Assembly: GCA_964562405.1 (NCBI GenBank)
Contig: CAZLTC010000004.1
Coordinates: forward strand, 7,375-71,374
Reading direction: 5' to 3'
Length of the DNA stretch: 64,000 bases
Source of the DNA: WJLY01 sp964562405
GTDB taxonomy: Bacteria; Joyebacterota; Joyebacteria; Joyebacterales; Joyebacteraceae
Positions 34,206 through 43,777 of this stretch are shown piece by piece; the stretch's first letter is position 1; each line of letters opens with the position of its first letter. The notes under the pieces are model-generated. The model ran no database searches, was not told the DNA's origin, and saw only the letters and a program-made list of their open reading frames with translations. The translations under genes were made by a program, and so were the position numbers.

Positions 34206-35479
34206 TGTCACTTATGGTGGTCGTTGTCAGTTTCGTAGTTCTGCTCTATCTCTCGAGCGTGTACTCGGGATCCGAGACCGCGTTCTTCTCGCTGTCCCGC
34301 CTCGACCTCGACTCGCTTGATGAGAAGGACCGCGTCCGGCGCCTCACGGGCAACCCCGAACGGCTGCTCGTAGGAATACTCATAGGAAACACGCTCGTCA
34401 ACGTGGCCCTCGGTTCGCTGGGTGCGCTGGTGGCGCTGCGCATCAGCGAGGCGAACGGCTACTCCCCGGCAGTCACGATAGCGCTCGAGGTCGGCGTCCT
34501 GGCGTTCGTCATCCTGCTCCTGGGAGAGGTCGCTCCCAAGATGTACGCGATGCAGCGCAACAAGCAGGTGGCGGGCCGCAACGCCGCTCTGATCTCCGGC
34601 ACGCTCAGGCTCTTCTCGCCTCTCGTCAGCGCGATGGACGGCATCGTGTCGTCCATGCGCGGGCGCCTCGCTGACGACCAGCGCCCGTTCGTCACGGCGG
34701 ACGAGCTTCGGACGATCGTCGCCGTGTCCGGTAAGAGGGGCACGATCGAGGACGACGAGCGCGACATGATCGACAGCGTCATCGAGTTCGGAGACACGAT
34801 CGTCCGGGAGATCATGGCCCCCAGGGTGGACATGGGCTGCATAGAGGACACGACCGGCCTCGGCGATGTCGTGCTGCGGGCCAAGGAGCTGGGACACTCG
34901 AGGATCCCCGTCTTCCACGACGACATCGACCACATCGTCGGCGTCCTCTACGTTAAGGACCTTCTGAAGTGCGACCTGGACAGGCCTTCCGACGTCCGGC
35001 TCACGCAGCTCGTGCGCCCGGCCTACTACACGCCCGAGAGCAAGAAGGCCGGAGAGCTGCTCCGCGAGCTGCAGCACCGGCGCATCCACATCGCCATCGT
35101 CGTTGACGAGTACGGCGGCACGGCCGGGCTGGTGACACTCGAGGATCTGATCGAGGAGATAGTGGGAGACATCCGGGACGAGTATGACGACGAGGACGAA
35201 AGCCTGATCAAGGTCGTGAACCGAGGCACCGTCATCGCAGACGGCGTCGTGAGGCTCGACGAGCTTGCCGAAGAGGTAGGCGTCGCGCTCGAGAGCGAGG
35301 ACGTTGAGACGCTGGGAGGATATCTGATGGAAGCCTTCGGTCGTATCCCGTCCGAGGGCGAGAAGATAGAGAGGGCCGGCCTGGAGTTCACCGTCGAGTC
35401 GGTCGAGGAGCAGCGCATCACGCTCGTCAGGGTCGTCAGGCTTGACGGCGGCGAGAGTGGTGACGGCAACACGGAGTAA
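34205..35479 (+). CDS. CNNM/CorC-type membrane protein (DUF21-CBS-CorC), copy 1
   Basis: A 424-residue protein of the HlyC/CorC family, related to CNNM magnesium transporters. An N-terminal DUF21 domain with three to four helices (about 1-185, GSETAFFSLSRL and GEVAPKM) is followed by two CBS domains (about 200-330, MAPRVDM and VVDEYGGTAGLVTLEDL) and a C-terminal CorC/HlyC domain (about 340-415). Homologues export or take up Mg2+ or Co2+. It sits directly behind ybeY, the conserved ybeX position, and in front of a paralogue. Confidence 0.9.
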   Translation: MSLMVVVVSFVVLLYLSSVYSGSETAFFSLSRLDLDSLDEKDRVRRLTGNPERLLVGILIGNTLVNVALGSLGALVALRISEANGYSPAVTIALEVGVLAFVILLLGEVAPKMYAMQRNKQVAGRNAALISGTLRLFSPLVSAMDGIVSSMRGRLADDQRPFVTADELRTIVAVSGKRGTIEDDERDMIDSVIEFGDTIVREIMAPRVDMGCIEDTTGLGDVVLRAKELGHSRIPVFHDDIDHIVGVLYVKDLLKCDLDRPSDVRLTQLVRPAYYTPESKKAGELLRELQHRRIHIAIVVDEYGGTAGLVTLEDLIEEIVGDIRDEYDDEDESLIKVVNRGTVIADGVVRLDELAEEVGVALESEDVETLGGYLMEAFGRIPSEGEKIERAGLEFTVESVEEQRITLVRVVRLDGGESGDGNTE

Positions 35480-35488
35480 TCGCGGACC

Positions 35489-36754
35489 TTGCTGATCCTG
35501 TCACTCATAATCGTGGGACACGCGCTGGCCGCTTTCTTTTCGGGGTCCGAGACGGCGCTCGTCTCCGTAAACTGGATACGGCTCGAGCACTGGCTCGAGA
35601 AGGGTCGGACCGGAGCGCGCTCACTCGAGCGGTTCGTGGCCGACCCATCGAGGCTCTTCGGGACGACCCTCGTCGGGACGAACATCGCCGTCATCATGAC
35701 CTCGTCCCTCGTCTCGTGGGCGTTCGCCAGGGCTCTCTCGGGCTGGTCCGCCGGGGGTGTAGGCCTCCTCTCGACCGGCGTGGTCACCGTCACCATGCTC
35801 GTCTTCGGGGAGACCATACCGAAGGTGTTGGGCAGGCGCCTGACGGACGTGCTCACGCTCAGAGTGATCCATCCGTTGCGCATCTTCTACTGGATCTTCT
35901 TCCCGGTGATATGGGTGATCACGGGGCTCGCGCGGCTGCTTCTGAGGCCGTTCGGGGTCACCGCCACGACGTGGCGGAGGCGGCTCACGAAGGACGAGCT
36001 GCGGCTGCTTCTCACGAGCGAAGGAGAGAGGTCGGGCGCGGTGGACGAGCAGGAGACCAAGCTGATCTCCGGCATCTTCGAGTTCGCGCTCACCACGGTC
36101 GAAGAGGTGATGGTTCCCAGGACCGACATCGTCGGTCTCTCGCACGGCGCCACGGTCGGGGCCGCATGCGAGCTGATACGGATTCACGGTTTCTCGCGTC
36201 TGCCCGTCTACTCCCCGGACAGGGAGATGATCGACGGCATGGTTCACTCGCGCGACCTCCTGGGCGTGCCGCGGGAGCAACCGGTGGCGTCGATAGTGCG
36301 GCCGCTTCCTCACGTGCCTGAGACCAAGACGTGCGACGAGTTGTTCCGGGAGCTGCAGGCGAGACGCCAACACATGTCGGTCATCGTGGACGAGCACGGA
36401 ACGCTCGCCGGGATCGTCACTCTCGAGGATCTGCTCGAGGAGCTGGTGGGCGAGATAGAGGATGAATACGATGTGAGGGAGTCACTGATCAGACAGATCG
36501 ACGACAGCCTCTACATGATAGACGGCAGGGCCGAGATCGACGCGGTCGAGGAAGCGCTCTCGGTCAACCTGCCGGAGGGAGACTACAACACGATAGCGGG
36601 GCTCGTCCTGGAGACTCTCGGGAGGATCCCGGAGCCGGGCGACGAAACGGTGGTCGGTCCGCTCGAGATTCGAGTTGTCTCGGCGAGCGCCACACGGGTC
36701 GGTAAGGTACGCGTGAGGAAGAGATGGACTGTCAAGAAAGGAAGTCAACACTAG
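35489..36754 (+). CDS. CNNM/CorC-type membrane protein (DUF21-CBS-CorC), copy 2
   Basis: A 421-residue paralogue of the preceding gene, with the same order: DUF21 helices (GSETALVSVNWIRLEH, GETIPKVLGR), CBS pair (MVPRTDIVGLS, IVDEHGTLAGIVTLEDLLEE) and CorC/HlyC domain. The two proteins diverge in the membrane part, so they may form a heteromer or handle different ions. TTG 35489 is the likely start, with only a weak upstream site, so translation probably depends on the gene in front. It overlaps the DUF502 gene by 31 bases. Confidence 0.88.
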   Translation: MLILSLIIVGHALAAFFSGSETALVSVNWIRLEHWLEKGRTGARSLERFVADPSRLFGTTLVGTNIAVIMTSSLVSWAFARALSGWSAGGVGLLSTGVVTVTMLVFGETIPKVLGRRLTDVLTLRVIHPLRIFYWIFFPVIWVITGLARLLLRPFGVTATTWRRRLTKDELRLLLTSEGERSGAVDEQETKLISGIFEFALTTVEEVMVPRTDIVGLSHGATVGAACELIRIHGFSRLPVYSPDREMIDGMVHSRDLLGVPREQPVASIVRPLPHVPETKTCDELFRELQARRQHMSVIVDEHGTLAGIVTLEDLLEELVGEIEDEYDVRESLIRQIDDSLYMIDGRAEIDAVEEALSVNLPEGDYNTIAGLVLETLGRIPEPGDETVVGPLEIRVVSASATRVGKVRVRKRWTVKKGSQH

Positions 36755-37413
36755 TCGAGGAGCCGGCGGCCGAGCAGCACTCCGAGCCGTCGGGCTACAA
36801 CTTCTGGCGGAGTCTCCGGAGGAACTTCTTCACGGGGCTCGTGGTGCTGTTGCCCGGCGTCATCAGCGGGTTCGTGCTGTGGCGGCTGTTCACCTGGCTC
36901 GACCTCATACTTGGCAGGTACGTCGAGCGGATCATGGGCTACCGCGTGCCCGGAGTAGGGCTGGTGGCGCTCCTGCTGATCATCATCGTGGTCGGCGCGC
37001 TGGCCAGCAACATCCTGGGTAAGAGGCTGATCCGGGCAGGCGAGGCACTGGTCGCGCGGATTCCGATACTGCGCTGGATCTACAGGACCACCAAGCAGCT
37101 CTTCGAGATGCTGCTGCAGGAGAAGAAGTCGACCTTCGGCAAGATCGTGCTCGTGACGTTCCCCGACAAGGGATCGTACAGCATGGCCTTTCAGACCTCG
37201 GATGGCGCCGGGATCATAGACGAGGCGCTCGGCAAGCGGATGGTGACGGTCTTCCTTCCGACCACGCCGAATCCTACTTCCGGTTACTTTCTGCTCGTGC
37301 CGGAGGAGGACGTGATACCTCTCGGCATCTCGGCAGACGAGGGACTGAAGTACATCATCTCCGCGGGCGCCATCGCGAACGGCGCCCCGGGTGGAGCGCC
37401 GGAGAACCGATGA
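36724..37413 (+). CDS. DUF502-family membrane protein
   Basis: A 229-residue protein with two membrane helices (about 35-60 and 78-105) and the conserved soluble part of DUF502: RIPILRWIYRTTKQLFEML, then FLPTTPNPTSGYFLLVPEEDV. The family is widespread and uncharacterised in bacteria and plants. The N-terminal 24 residues overlap the previous gene and may be partly spurious, although AGGAAG precedes the ATG. Its stop overlaps the mgtE start (ATGA). Placement among three metal-transport-type genes hints at an envelope or ion-related role (inference). Confidence 0.85.
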   Translation: MDCQERKSTLVEEPAAEQHSEPSGYNFWRSLRRNFFTGLVVLLPGVISGFVLWRLFTWLDLILGRYVERIMGYRVPGVGLVALLLIIIVVGALASNILGKRLIRAGEALVARIPILRWIYRTTKQLFEMLLQEKKSTFGKIVLVTFPDKGSYSMAFQTSDGAGIIDEALGKRMVTVFLPTTPNPTSGYFLLVPEEDVIPLGISADEGLKYIISAGAIANGAPGGAPENR

Positions 37414-38753
37414 CCAAGACACGCGACAGGAAGCCGATCTCGATCAGCCCCGATTCGCCGCCGTCGGTGGTCGTGGCCGCGTTCGAGGGACGCCATCCGG
37501 CTGACATCGCGGCCGCCATCAGCGTGTTGAGCGGCGAGAAGCTCAGGCGGGTTCTGGGTGAGCTGCCGGCCGACCTCGCCGCCGACGTGGTCATAAACCT
37601 CGACGACCAGACTCTCGAGGACGTTCTCGAGCTGCTCGAGGCGCCCGAGATCGCCGGCATCGCGACGGAACTTCACTCAGACGATGCCGCCGACGTCATC
37701 GGCTCGCTCGACGACGACAAGAAGGCGGAGGTGCTCTCGAAGCTGGAGAGCGACGACCGCAGGGACGTCGAGGCACTCCTCAAGTACACCGACGAGTCGG
37801 CCGGAGGCATCATGGCCTCCGAGCTGGTCTTCATTCACGGTGACGCCACGGTCGACCAGGCCATCGAGATGCTTCGCGAATCCGCGGACGAGGTTGACGA
37901 GATTCACAACATCTACGTGACCGATTGGGCGCGTCATCTTCAGGGGGTCGTGCCTCTTCAGGCCATCGTTCTGGCGCGAGCAGGAACGAGAATCGCCGAC
38001 ATCATGTCTTCCGACGTGGTCGCCGTGTCGAGCGAGATGGACCAGGAGGACGTCGCGGAGGTCTTCCGGAAGTACGACCTGGTCGCGGTGCCGGTCGTGA
38101 GTCCCGAGGGGGTCCTCATCGGGCGCATCACCGTGGATGACATCATCGACGTCATCCACGAGGAGGCCGACGAGGACATGAGCCTCATGGCTGGAACCAG
38201 GGACGACGAACTCCACGAGGACTCGACCTTGAGGGTTTCGAGGATTCGCCTGCCATGGCTCATCGTCGGCGCGCTCGGCGGATTGGGGTCGGCGACGGTC
38301 ATGCGCTATTTCCAGCTGTCTCTAGAGAAGGTGCTGGCGCTGGCGTTCTTCGTCCCGGTCATCACCGCCATGGGTGGGAACGTAGGGCTGCAGACCTCGA
38401 CCATAATAGTCAGGAGCATGCGCAGTGATCGCGCGCTGCGCGGAGAGACCGGCGCGAGACTTCTACGCGAGTGGCGCATCGCCCTCACGAACGCGATCAT
38501 CCTCGGCGTATCGGTGTATCTCATCGTCGGCCTGTGGTTGCGAGATTGGTGGCTGGCCTCAGTAGTTGGCGGCGCGCTGGCCACGGTGATACTCGTGGCC
38601 GCGACGCTCGGCACCGTGATGCCGTTCGCCCTCAGGAGGGCGGGCGTCGACCCGGCGGTCGCGCAGGGGCCGTTCGTGACCACACTCAACGACATCATCG
38701 GCATACTCGTGTATCTCGGACTCGCGAGCGCATTCATCGAGCGGCTGACGTAG
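37410..38753 (+). CDS. mgtE: Magnesium transporter MgtE
   Basis: A Mg2+-gated Mg2+ channel. The 447 residues include the N-domain (about 20-125, with repeated acidic helices such as HSDDAADVIGSLDDD), two CBS domains (about 130-255, ending GRITVDDIIDVI) and five C-terminal helices with PVITAMGGNVGLQTSTIIVR and the pore helix TTLNDIIGILVYL. It is the fourth metal-transport-type gene (after corA and two CNNM genes) in the window. Its stop lies inside the AGGAGG of recO. Confidence 0.95.
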   Translation: MTKTRDRKPISISPDSPPSVVVAAFEGRHPADIAAAISVLSGEKLRRVLGELPADLAADVVINLDDQTLEDVLELLEAPEIAGIATELHSDDAADVIGSLDDDKKAEVLSKLESDDRRDVEALLKYTDESAGGIMASELVFIHGDATVDQAIEMLRESADEVDEIHNIYVTDWARHLQGVVPLQAIVLARAGTRIADIMSSDVVAVSSEMDQEDVAEVFRKYDLVAVPVVSPEGVLIGRITVDDIIDVIHEEADEDMSLMAGTRDDELHEDSTLRVSRIRLPWLIVGALGGLGSATVMRYFQLSLEKVLALAFFVPVITAMGGNVGLQTSTIIVRSMRSDRALRGETGARLLREWRIALTNAIILGVSVYLIVGLWLRDWWLASVVGGALATVILVAATLGTVMPFALRRAGVDPAVAQGPFVTTLNDIIGILVYLGLASAFIERLT

Positions 38754-38762
38754 GAGGCGGCG

Positions 38763-39560
38763 ATGGCGCCCGTCAAGTCAAGGGCGATCGTTCTGCGCCG
38801 CCACCGGCTCGGTGAGACGAGTTGCGTGGTCGTGTGTTATACTGACGACTACGGCAAGGTGAGGCTCCTTGCCAAGGGTGTGCGCAAGGGAGGGGGGCGT
38901 TTCGGTGCCGCCCTGGACCCGTTCGTCGTGTCCGGGGTCGTTTTCTACCTGAAGCCGGGACGTGACCTGTCGCTGGTATCGCAAGCCGAGCCGGAGCGTG
39001 AGTTCCGGGAGCTGCGGCGCGACATCGAGAGGCAGGCATACGCCGCCGCCGCTCTCGAGCTGGTGGACCGTCTCGTGACCGAGCACGCACCGGACCCCGC
39101 GCTCTTCGACCTCGTCTGCGACACGTTGGGCGACCTCGACGGCGCGGCCGAGGAGGATCTGGCGGCCCACCTCTGGTCGTTCGAGCTGGAGCTGGCCGAG
39201 CGTCTGGGCTACGCGCCCGTGCTCGACCGCTGCGTCAAGTGCGGCCGTGAGATCGGCGCAGACGCCTCATTCTCGATCGAGGAGGGCGGGGTGTTCTGCG
39301 GGAGATGCGCGGGCGCCGGGTACGGAACCGGTCCGAGCGTCGTCGAGGCGCTGCGGGGACTCCGCGCAGGCGAGCCGCTGAGCAGCCTGCGGGGGCTTCC
39401 CGACCGCACGAAGGACGAGATGACCAACGCGCTGCTGGGACTTCTGGAGCGCCACTCGGGTCTGGAGCTCAGGATGAGATCGCTGTCCGTTCTCCAGTCC
39501 CTCGAACGGGCCAGGCGCACGCGGGCATCCGCCGCGCCCAATGACAAGGAAGAGAACTGA
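38763..39560 (+). CDS. recO: DNA repair protein RecO
   Basis: Loads RecA with RecR onto SSB-coated single-stranded DNA in the RecFOR pathway. The 265-residue protein has the N-terminal OB fold (about 1-80; RAIVLRRHRLGETSCVVVCYT), a helical domain and a zinc finger with CVKCG and CGRC (about 158-182). AGGAGG overlaps the mgtE stop. It is immediately upstream of glyQ, and its last bases overlap an upstream in-frame ATG of that gene. The recO-glyQS order is common in bacteria. Confidence 0.95.
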   Translation: MAPVKSRAIVLRRHRLGETSCVVVCYTDDYGKVRLLAKGVRKGGGRFGAALDPFVVSGVVFYLKPGRDLSLVSQAEPEREFRELRRDIERQAYAAAALELVDRLVTEHAPDPALFDLVCDTLGDLDGAAEEDLAAHLWSFELELAERLGYAPVLDRCVKCGREIGADASFSIEEGGVFCGRCAGAGYGTGPSVVEALRGLRAGEPLSSLRGLPDRTKDEMTNALLGLLERHSGLELRMRSLSVLQSLERARRTRASAAPNDKEEN

Positions 39561-39564
39561 GAGA

Positions 39565-40482
39565 ATGCTGTTTCAGGACATCATACTCAATCTGGAGAGG
39601 TACTGGGCCGAGTACGGGTGCGTCATCGTGCAGCCGTACAACTCGGAGGTCGGAGCGGGCACGTTCAATCCCGCGACGTTCCTCAGGTGCCTCGGTCCCG
39701 AGCCGTGGAAGGCAGCGTACGTGGAGCCTTCCAGGCGCCCGAAGGACGGACGCTACGGCAAGAACCCGATCCGCATGCAGCAGTTTCTGCAGTACCAGGT
39801 TCTGCTCAAGCCGGCGCCGTCGGACGTCCTCGACGTCTACTTCGAGAGCCTGCGGGCGATCGGCATCGCACTCAAGGAGCACGACGTTCGCCTGGTAATG
39901 GACGACTGGGAGTCTCCGACGCTCGGCGCTGCGGGTCTCGGATGGGAGGTGTGGATCGACGGGATGGAGATCACGCAGTTCACCTACTTCCAGCAGGCGG
40001 GCGGCATCGAACTCGACGTGGTGTCGTCCGAGATCACTTACGGTCTTGGACGCATCGCGACCTTCCTGCAGGGTGTCGGCAGCTTCTTCGAACTCGAGTG
40101 GGCGCCCGGCGTCCGCTTCGGAGAGCTTCAGAGGGAGTATGAGATCGAGTTCTCGAAGTTCAACTTCGAGGAGGCCGACATAGGGTTTCACCGCGAGCTG
40201 TTCGACCGCTACGAGTCTGAGGCAGCTCGGCTTCTCGGCAAGGGGATACTGGCGCCGGGATACGATCTCGTCCTCAAGTGCTCTCACGCCTTCAACGTCC
40301 TGGACGCCCGCGGAGCGATAAGCGTCTCCGAACGGACCGGCTACATCGCCAGGGTACGCAAGCTTGCGCGCAAGGCCGCGCTCCTCTACGTCAAGCAGCG
40401 CGAGGAGTTGGGCCATCCGCTGTTGCCCGGCGGCGGGCCGACCGGCTCCGAGGCGCCCGAGGAAGGAGGTCGCGATGCCTAG
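39565..40482 (+). CDS. glyQ: Glycyl-tRNA synthetase alpha subunit
   Basis: The catalytic subunit of the bacterial alpha2beta2 GlyRS. It has the near-invariant start MLFQDIILNLERYWAEYGC, then VGAGTFNPATFLRCLGP and RYGKNPIRMQQF, and SERTGYIARVRKLAR toward the end. Length 305. ATG 39565 is preferred over 39541, since the family starts within a few residues of LFQDIIL; the earlier ATG lies in recO. It overlaps glyS by 8 bases. Confidence 0.96.
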   Translation: MLFQDIILNLERYWAEYGCVIVQPYNSEVGAGTFNPATFLRCLGPEPWKAAYVEPSRRPKDGRYGKNPIRMQQFLQYQVLLKPAPSDVLDVYFESLRAIGIALKEHDVRLVMDDWESPTLGAAGLGWEVWIDGMEITQFTYFQQAGGIELDVVSSEITYGLGRIATFLQGVGSFFELEWAPGVRFGELQREYEIEFSKFNFEEADIGFHRELFDRYESEAARLLGKGILAPGYDLVLKCSHAFNVLDARGAISVSERTGYIARVRKLARKAALLYVKQREELGHPLLPGGGPTGSEAPEEGGRDA

Positions 40483-42393
40483 AGACCTCCTGTATGAGAT
40501 CGGCGTCGAAGAGGTCCCGGCGCCGTACGTTCCCTCAGCGATAGAGGCGCTCGAGAACGGCGTGAGGAAACAGCTCGAGGCGGCCAGGCTTTCGTTCGAC
40601 GCGGTGCGCGCGCTGGCAACTCCAAGGCGGCTGGCCGTGATCGTCCTGGGCCTGGCGGATGCGCAGGATGAGCTCGAGAAGGTGGTGGTCGGCCCGCCCA
40701 CGAGGATCGCTTTCGGAGAGGACGGTGCTGCGACCAAGGCCGCGACGGGATTCGCGCGCTCGCAGGGCGTGGACGTCGAGAGCCTGGAGGTGATCGATGA
40801 CTACGTGCGCGTGAAGGTGCTCGACCGCGGCCGCCCGGCCTCGGAGGTCCTGCCTGGGTGCCTGGCCGCGGCCACCGATTCGATCACGTTCCCGAAGACC
40901 ATGCGCTGGGGAGTGGAGACGCGCTTCGCGAGGCCCATACGGTGGCTCGTCGCGATGCTCGGAGGAGACGTCCTGGACATGGAGTACGCCGGCGTCAAGG
41001 CCGGCTCGTCAACGTTGGGATTCAGGTTCTGGTCGCCGGGCCCCCACGCGCTTGAAGGGGCGTCCGACTACGAGACCGTCCTCGCGGACAATCTGGTGCT
41101 TGTGGACCACGGGGAACGAAGAGACATCATCGCCGAGTCGCTGGGCCGCGTGGCGTCGGATGAGTGCGGCGGCAGCCTGGTCGAGGACGAGGAGCTGCTG
41201 CAGGAGGTCACGTTCCTCGTCGAGTACCCGACCGTCTTCGCCGGCCGGTTCGACGAGCGCTTTCTCAAGCTTCCAAGGGACGTGATCGTTGCGGCCATGA
41301 AGGGCCACCAGCGCTACTTCGCCGTCGAGTGCGACGGCGGACTCCTGCCCAACTTCCTGTGCGTGGCCAACGCCCCGCCCGACCACATCGGCAAGATCCG
41401 GGCCGGCAACGAGAGGGTGCTCGAATCCCGTCTGGACGACGCTGCATTCTACTGGGAGGAGGACACGAGAACCGCTCTGGCGGACAAGGTGCCCAACCTC
41501 GGGAGCGTCGTGTGGCTGGAGGGGCTCGGGACACTGCTGGACAAGACGGGGCGGCTCGAACGGTTGTCGCTCTGGCTGGCCGAGCGTCTGGGTGGAGTCG
41601 ACCGGGAGACCGTCGCCAGGGCGGCGTATCTTGCGAAGGCCGACCTCGTGACGGAGATGGTGAAGGACGGGAAGGAGTTCACCAAGCTTCAGGGGGCGAT
41701 GGGTCGCGAGTACGCTGCTGCCTCGGGCGAGCCTGAGGCCGTGGGAAAGGCCATCTACGAGCACTATCTGCCGCGCTTCGCGGGCGACCGCTTGCCATCG
41801 ACCCCGGCCGGGACCATCTTGAGTGTGGCGGACCGGGTCGACTCGATCGTCGGCTGCTTCTCCGCTGGACTGGTGCCCACGGGCTCGCAGGACCCGTACG
41901 CGCTCAGACGGCAGGTCATCGGCCTAGTCCGGATGATCGACGAGAAGGGTCTGGCGCTCCCGCTCGACGAGTTCGTTCTGGCCGCTGTCGGCGACTTCGG
42001 CCTCGGAGGCGATGAGGCGTCGCAGCTCGCCGGCTCGGTCATGGAGTTCATCAAGGGGCGCGCGCGCGCGTTTTTCATCGAGGCCGGATATGCATACGAT
42101 CTCGTCGACGCCGTCCTCGAGGCATCGCTGCGCGACCTGGCGGGCGTTCGTCCCAGGCTGGAGGCGTTGACGCACTTCCGCGCGAACGCGGACTTCGGCG
42201 GGCTGGTCATAGGCATAAGGCGGGTCAGCAACATACTCAAGGACCAGACTCCCCGGGCGTACTCGCCCGGCTCTCTGGTTGAGCCGTCGGCGAAGGCTCT
42301 CGAGAAGGAGCGGGCAAGGGTCGCGGCGGAGGTGGACGCCGCCATCGGCGGGTCGGATTTCGACGGAGCGGTGTCGAGCCTGCTCTCGCTCAG
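40475..42393 (+). CDS. glyS: Glycyl-tRNA synthetase beta subunit (3' end lost in assembly gap)
   Basis: The beta subunit provides tRNA binding and an HD-related domain. The visible 639 residues run from MPRDLLYEIGVEEVPAPYV through FPKTMRWG, VAAMKGHQRYFAVE, FYWEEDTR and DKVPNLGSVVW to the C-terminal anticodon-binding region (VSNILKDQTPRAYSPG), and stop at the N-run; the last 45-55 residues are missing. GGAAGGAGG precedes ATG 40475. The uninterrupted reading frame across the N-run into the next gene is an accident of the placeholder, not a fusion. Confidence 0.95.
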
Positions 42394-42493
42394 NNNNNNN
42401 NNNNNNNNNNNNNNNNNNNNNNNNNNNNNNNNNNNNNNNNNNNNNNNNNNNNNNNNNNNNNNNNNNNNNNNNNNNNNNNNNNNNNNNNNNNNN
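42394..42493. other. Assembly gap of 100 N between glyS and the phosphodiesterase cluster
   Basis: Exactly 100 undetermined bases. Unlike the first gap, the two sides belong to different genes (end of glyS missing, start of the next missing), so this join is supported only by the assembler. Confidence 0.98.
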
Positions 42494-43777
42494 GCCGTTT
42501 TGGTCGGGGGCTCTTTCGCCTTGACGACGGGGTGTGGTGGCACGGCCGAACCGGCAGTGACGAAGGTGGTCATCCTCGGCGTCGATGGGATGGATTGGCG
42601 CATCATCGATCCTCTCATCGAACAGGGTAAGCTGCCTAACATCGCGGGACTCATCGAGCGCGGGACCCGCGCGGACTTCCGGTCGCTCGAGCCCGTGATG
42701 AAGTCGCCCATAATATGGACGACGATCGCGACGGGGAAGGGACCGCAGAAACACGGCATTGCGGACTTCCTCGATGGGACCGACCAAGCGCCGCTCTACA
42801 ACTCGAACGGATGGCTGGCGCGCCCCATATGGGACATCCTCTCCGCTGACGGCTACACGGTCGGCGTCATCAACTGGATGGTCACGTGGCCCGCGCAGCC
42901 GGTCAACGGCTACATGGTCACCGAGCGAATACTCTATCGGCCGGAGGACGGGTTCGCTCCCGAGAAACGCGTCACGTATCCGGAAGGTCTTGCCGACGAA
43001 CTCGCGCCGCACGCCAGACCGCTCGCCGACGTCGACGTCGCGGAACTGGCTCCGCTGCTAAACGGTACCGCCTGGAAGGACGACCCCGGCTCGTCCCTGG
43101 CGGCTGCGGTCCAGACGCTTCGGGACGTGTACGGCAACGACGAGACCGTGCGGAGCGTGGCGAAGTACCTGCTGGACTCCAGGGAACAGCCCGACTTTTT
43201 CGCCGTCTACTTCGGCGGCATCGACATGTCCTCGCACTTCTTCTGGGGACCGATGGACCCGTCCAGCGTCGACATTCAGATGGCCCCGGAGATGGTCGCG
43301 GCCTGCTCCGACATCATCCCGAGGTACTACGAGCGCATGGACGGCATACTGGGTGAGATCCTGGACCGGCTCGACGACGACTCCACCATCATCCTCTGCT
43401 CGGACCACGGTTTCGGCGGTCCACGGAGAACGCCGGGCGGCATCAAGCTCGGCATCTGGATGCACCGGCCGACCGGCGTCATCGTGGCAGCCGGGCCCGG
43501 TATCGCGGCCGGCGCGGACCTGCGCGACGCGAGCGTGTTCGACGTGACGCCGACCATCCTGGCCCTCCTGGGCAAGCCGGTCGCGCGAGACATGGACGGG
43601 TTCGTCATGACGGACGCGATCTCCGAGGAGCTGCTTCGCGAGCACCCCGTGCGCTACATAGACAGCTACGAAACCGGCGAGCGGCGAGCGGCCCGGGCCG
43701 ACACCGGGATCGCGGGCGACCCGGCTATCGACGACGAGATAAGGGAGAGGCTCAAATCGCTGGGGTACATAGAGTGA
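42494..43777 (+). CDS. Alkaline-phosphatase-superfamily phosphodiesterase, copy 1 (5' end in gap)
   Basis: A lipoprotein (lipobox LTTGC visible after the gap) of the nucleotide pyrophosphatase/phosphodiesterase branch. All expected active-site residues are present: Asp in LGVDGMDW, the Ser nucleophile in SPIIWTTIATG, Asp and His in IDMSSHFFW, Asp-His in CSDHGFGG and a last His in MHRPTG. The C-terminus is DDEIRERLKSLGYIE. About ten codons are missing at the start. It is the first of four tandem paralogues and overlaps the second by four bases. The substrate is unknown; the envelope location fits trimming or decoration of surface phosphate-containing glycans or lipids (inference). Confidence 0.85.
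   Translation, partial: AVLVGGSFALTTGCGGTAEPAVTKVVILGVDGMDWRIIDPLIEQGKLPNIAGLIERGTRADFRSLEPVMKSPIIWTTIATGKGPQKHGIADFLDGTDQAPLYNSNGWLARPIWDILSADGYTVGVINWMVTWPAQPVNGYMVTERILYRPEDGFAPEKRVTYPEGLADELAPHARPLADVDVAELAPLLNGTAWKDDPGSSLAAAVQTLRDVYGNDETVRSVAKYLLDSREQPDFFAVYFGGIDMSSHFFWGPMDPSSVDIQMAPEMVAACSDIIPRYYERMDGILGEILDRLDDDSTIILCSDHGFGGPRRTPGGIKLGIWMHRPTGVIVAAGPGIAAGADLRDASVFDVTPTILALLGKPVARDMDGFVMTDAISEELLREHPVRYIDSYETGERRAARADTGIAGDPAIDDEIRERLKSLGYIE

Noticed and set aside
40475..43777. A glyS-phosphodiesterase fusion protein across the N-run
   Set aside because: The continuous frame depends on the arbitrary length of 100 N. The glyS C-terminus and the lipoprotein start are simply missing.
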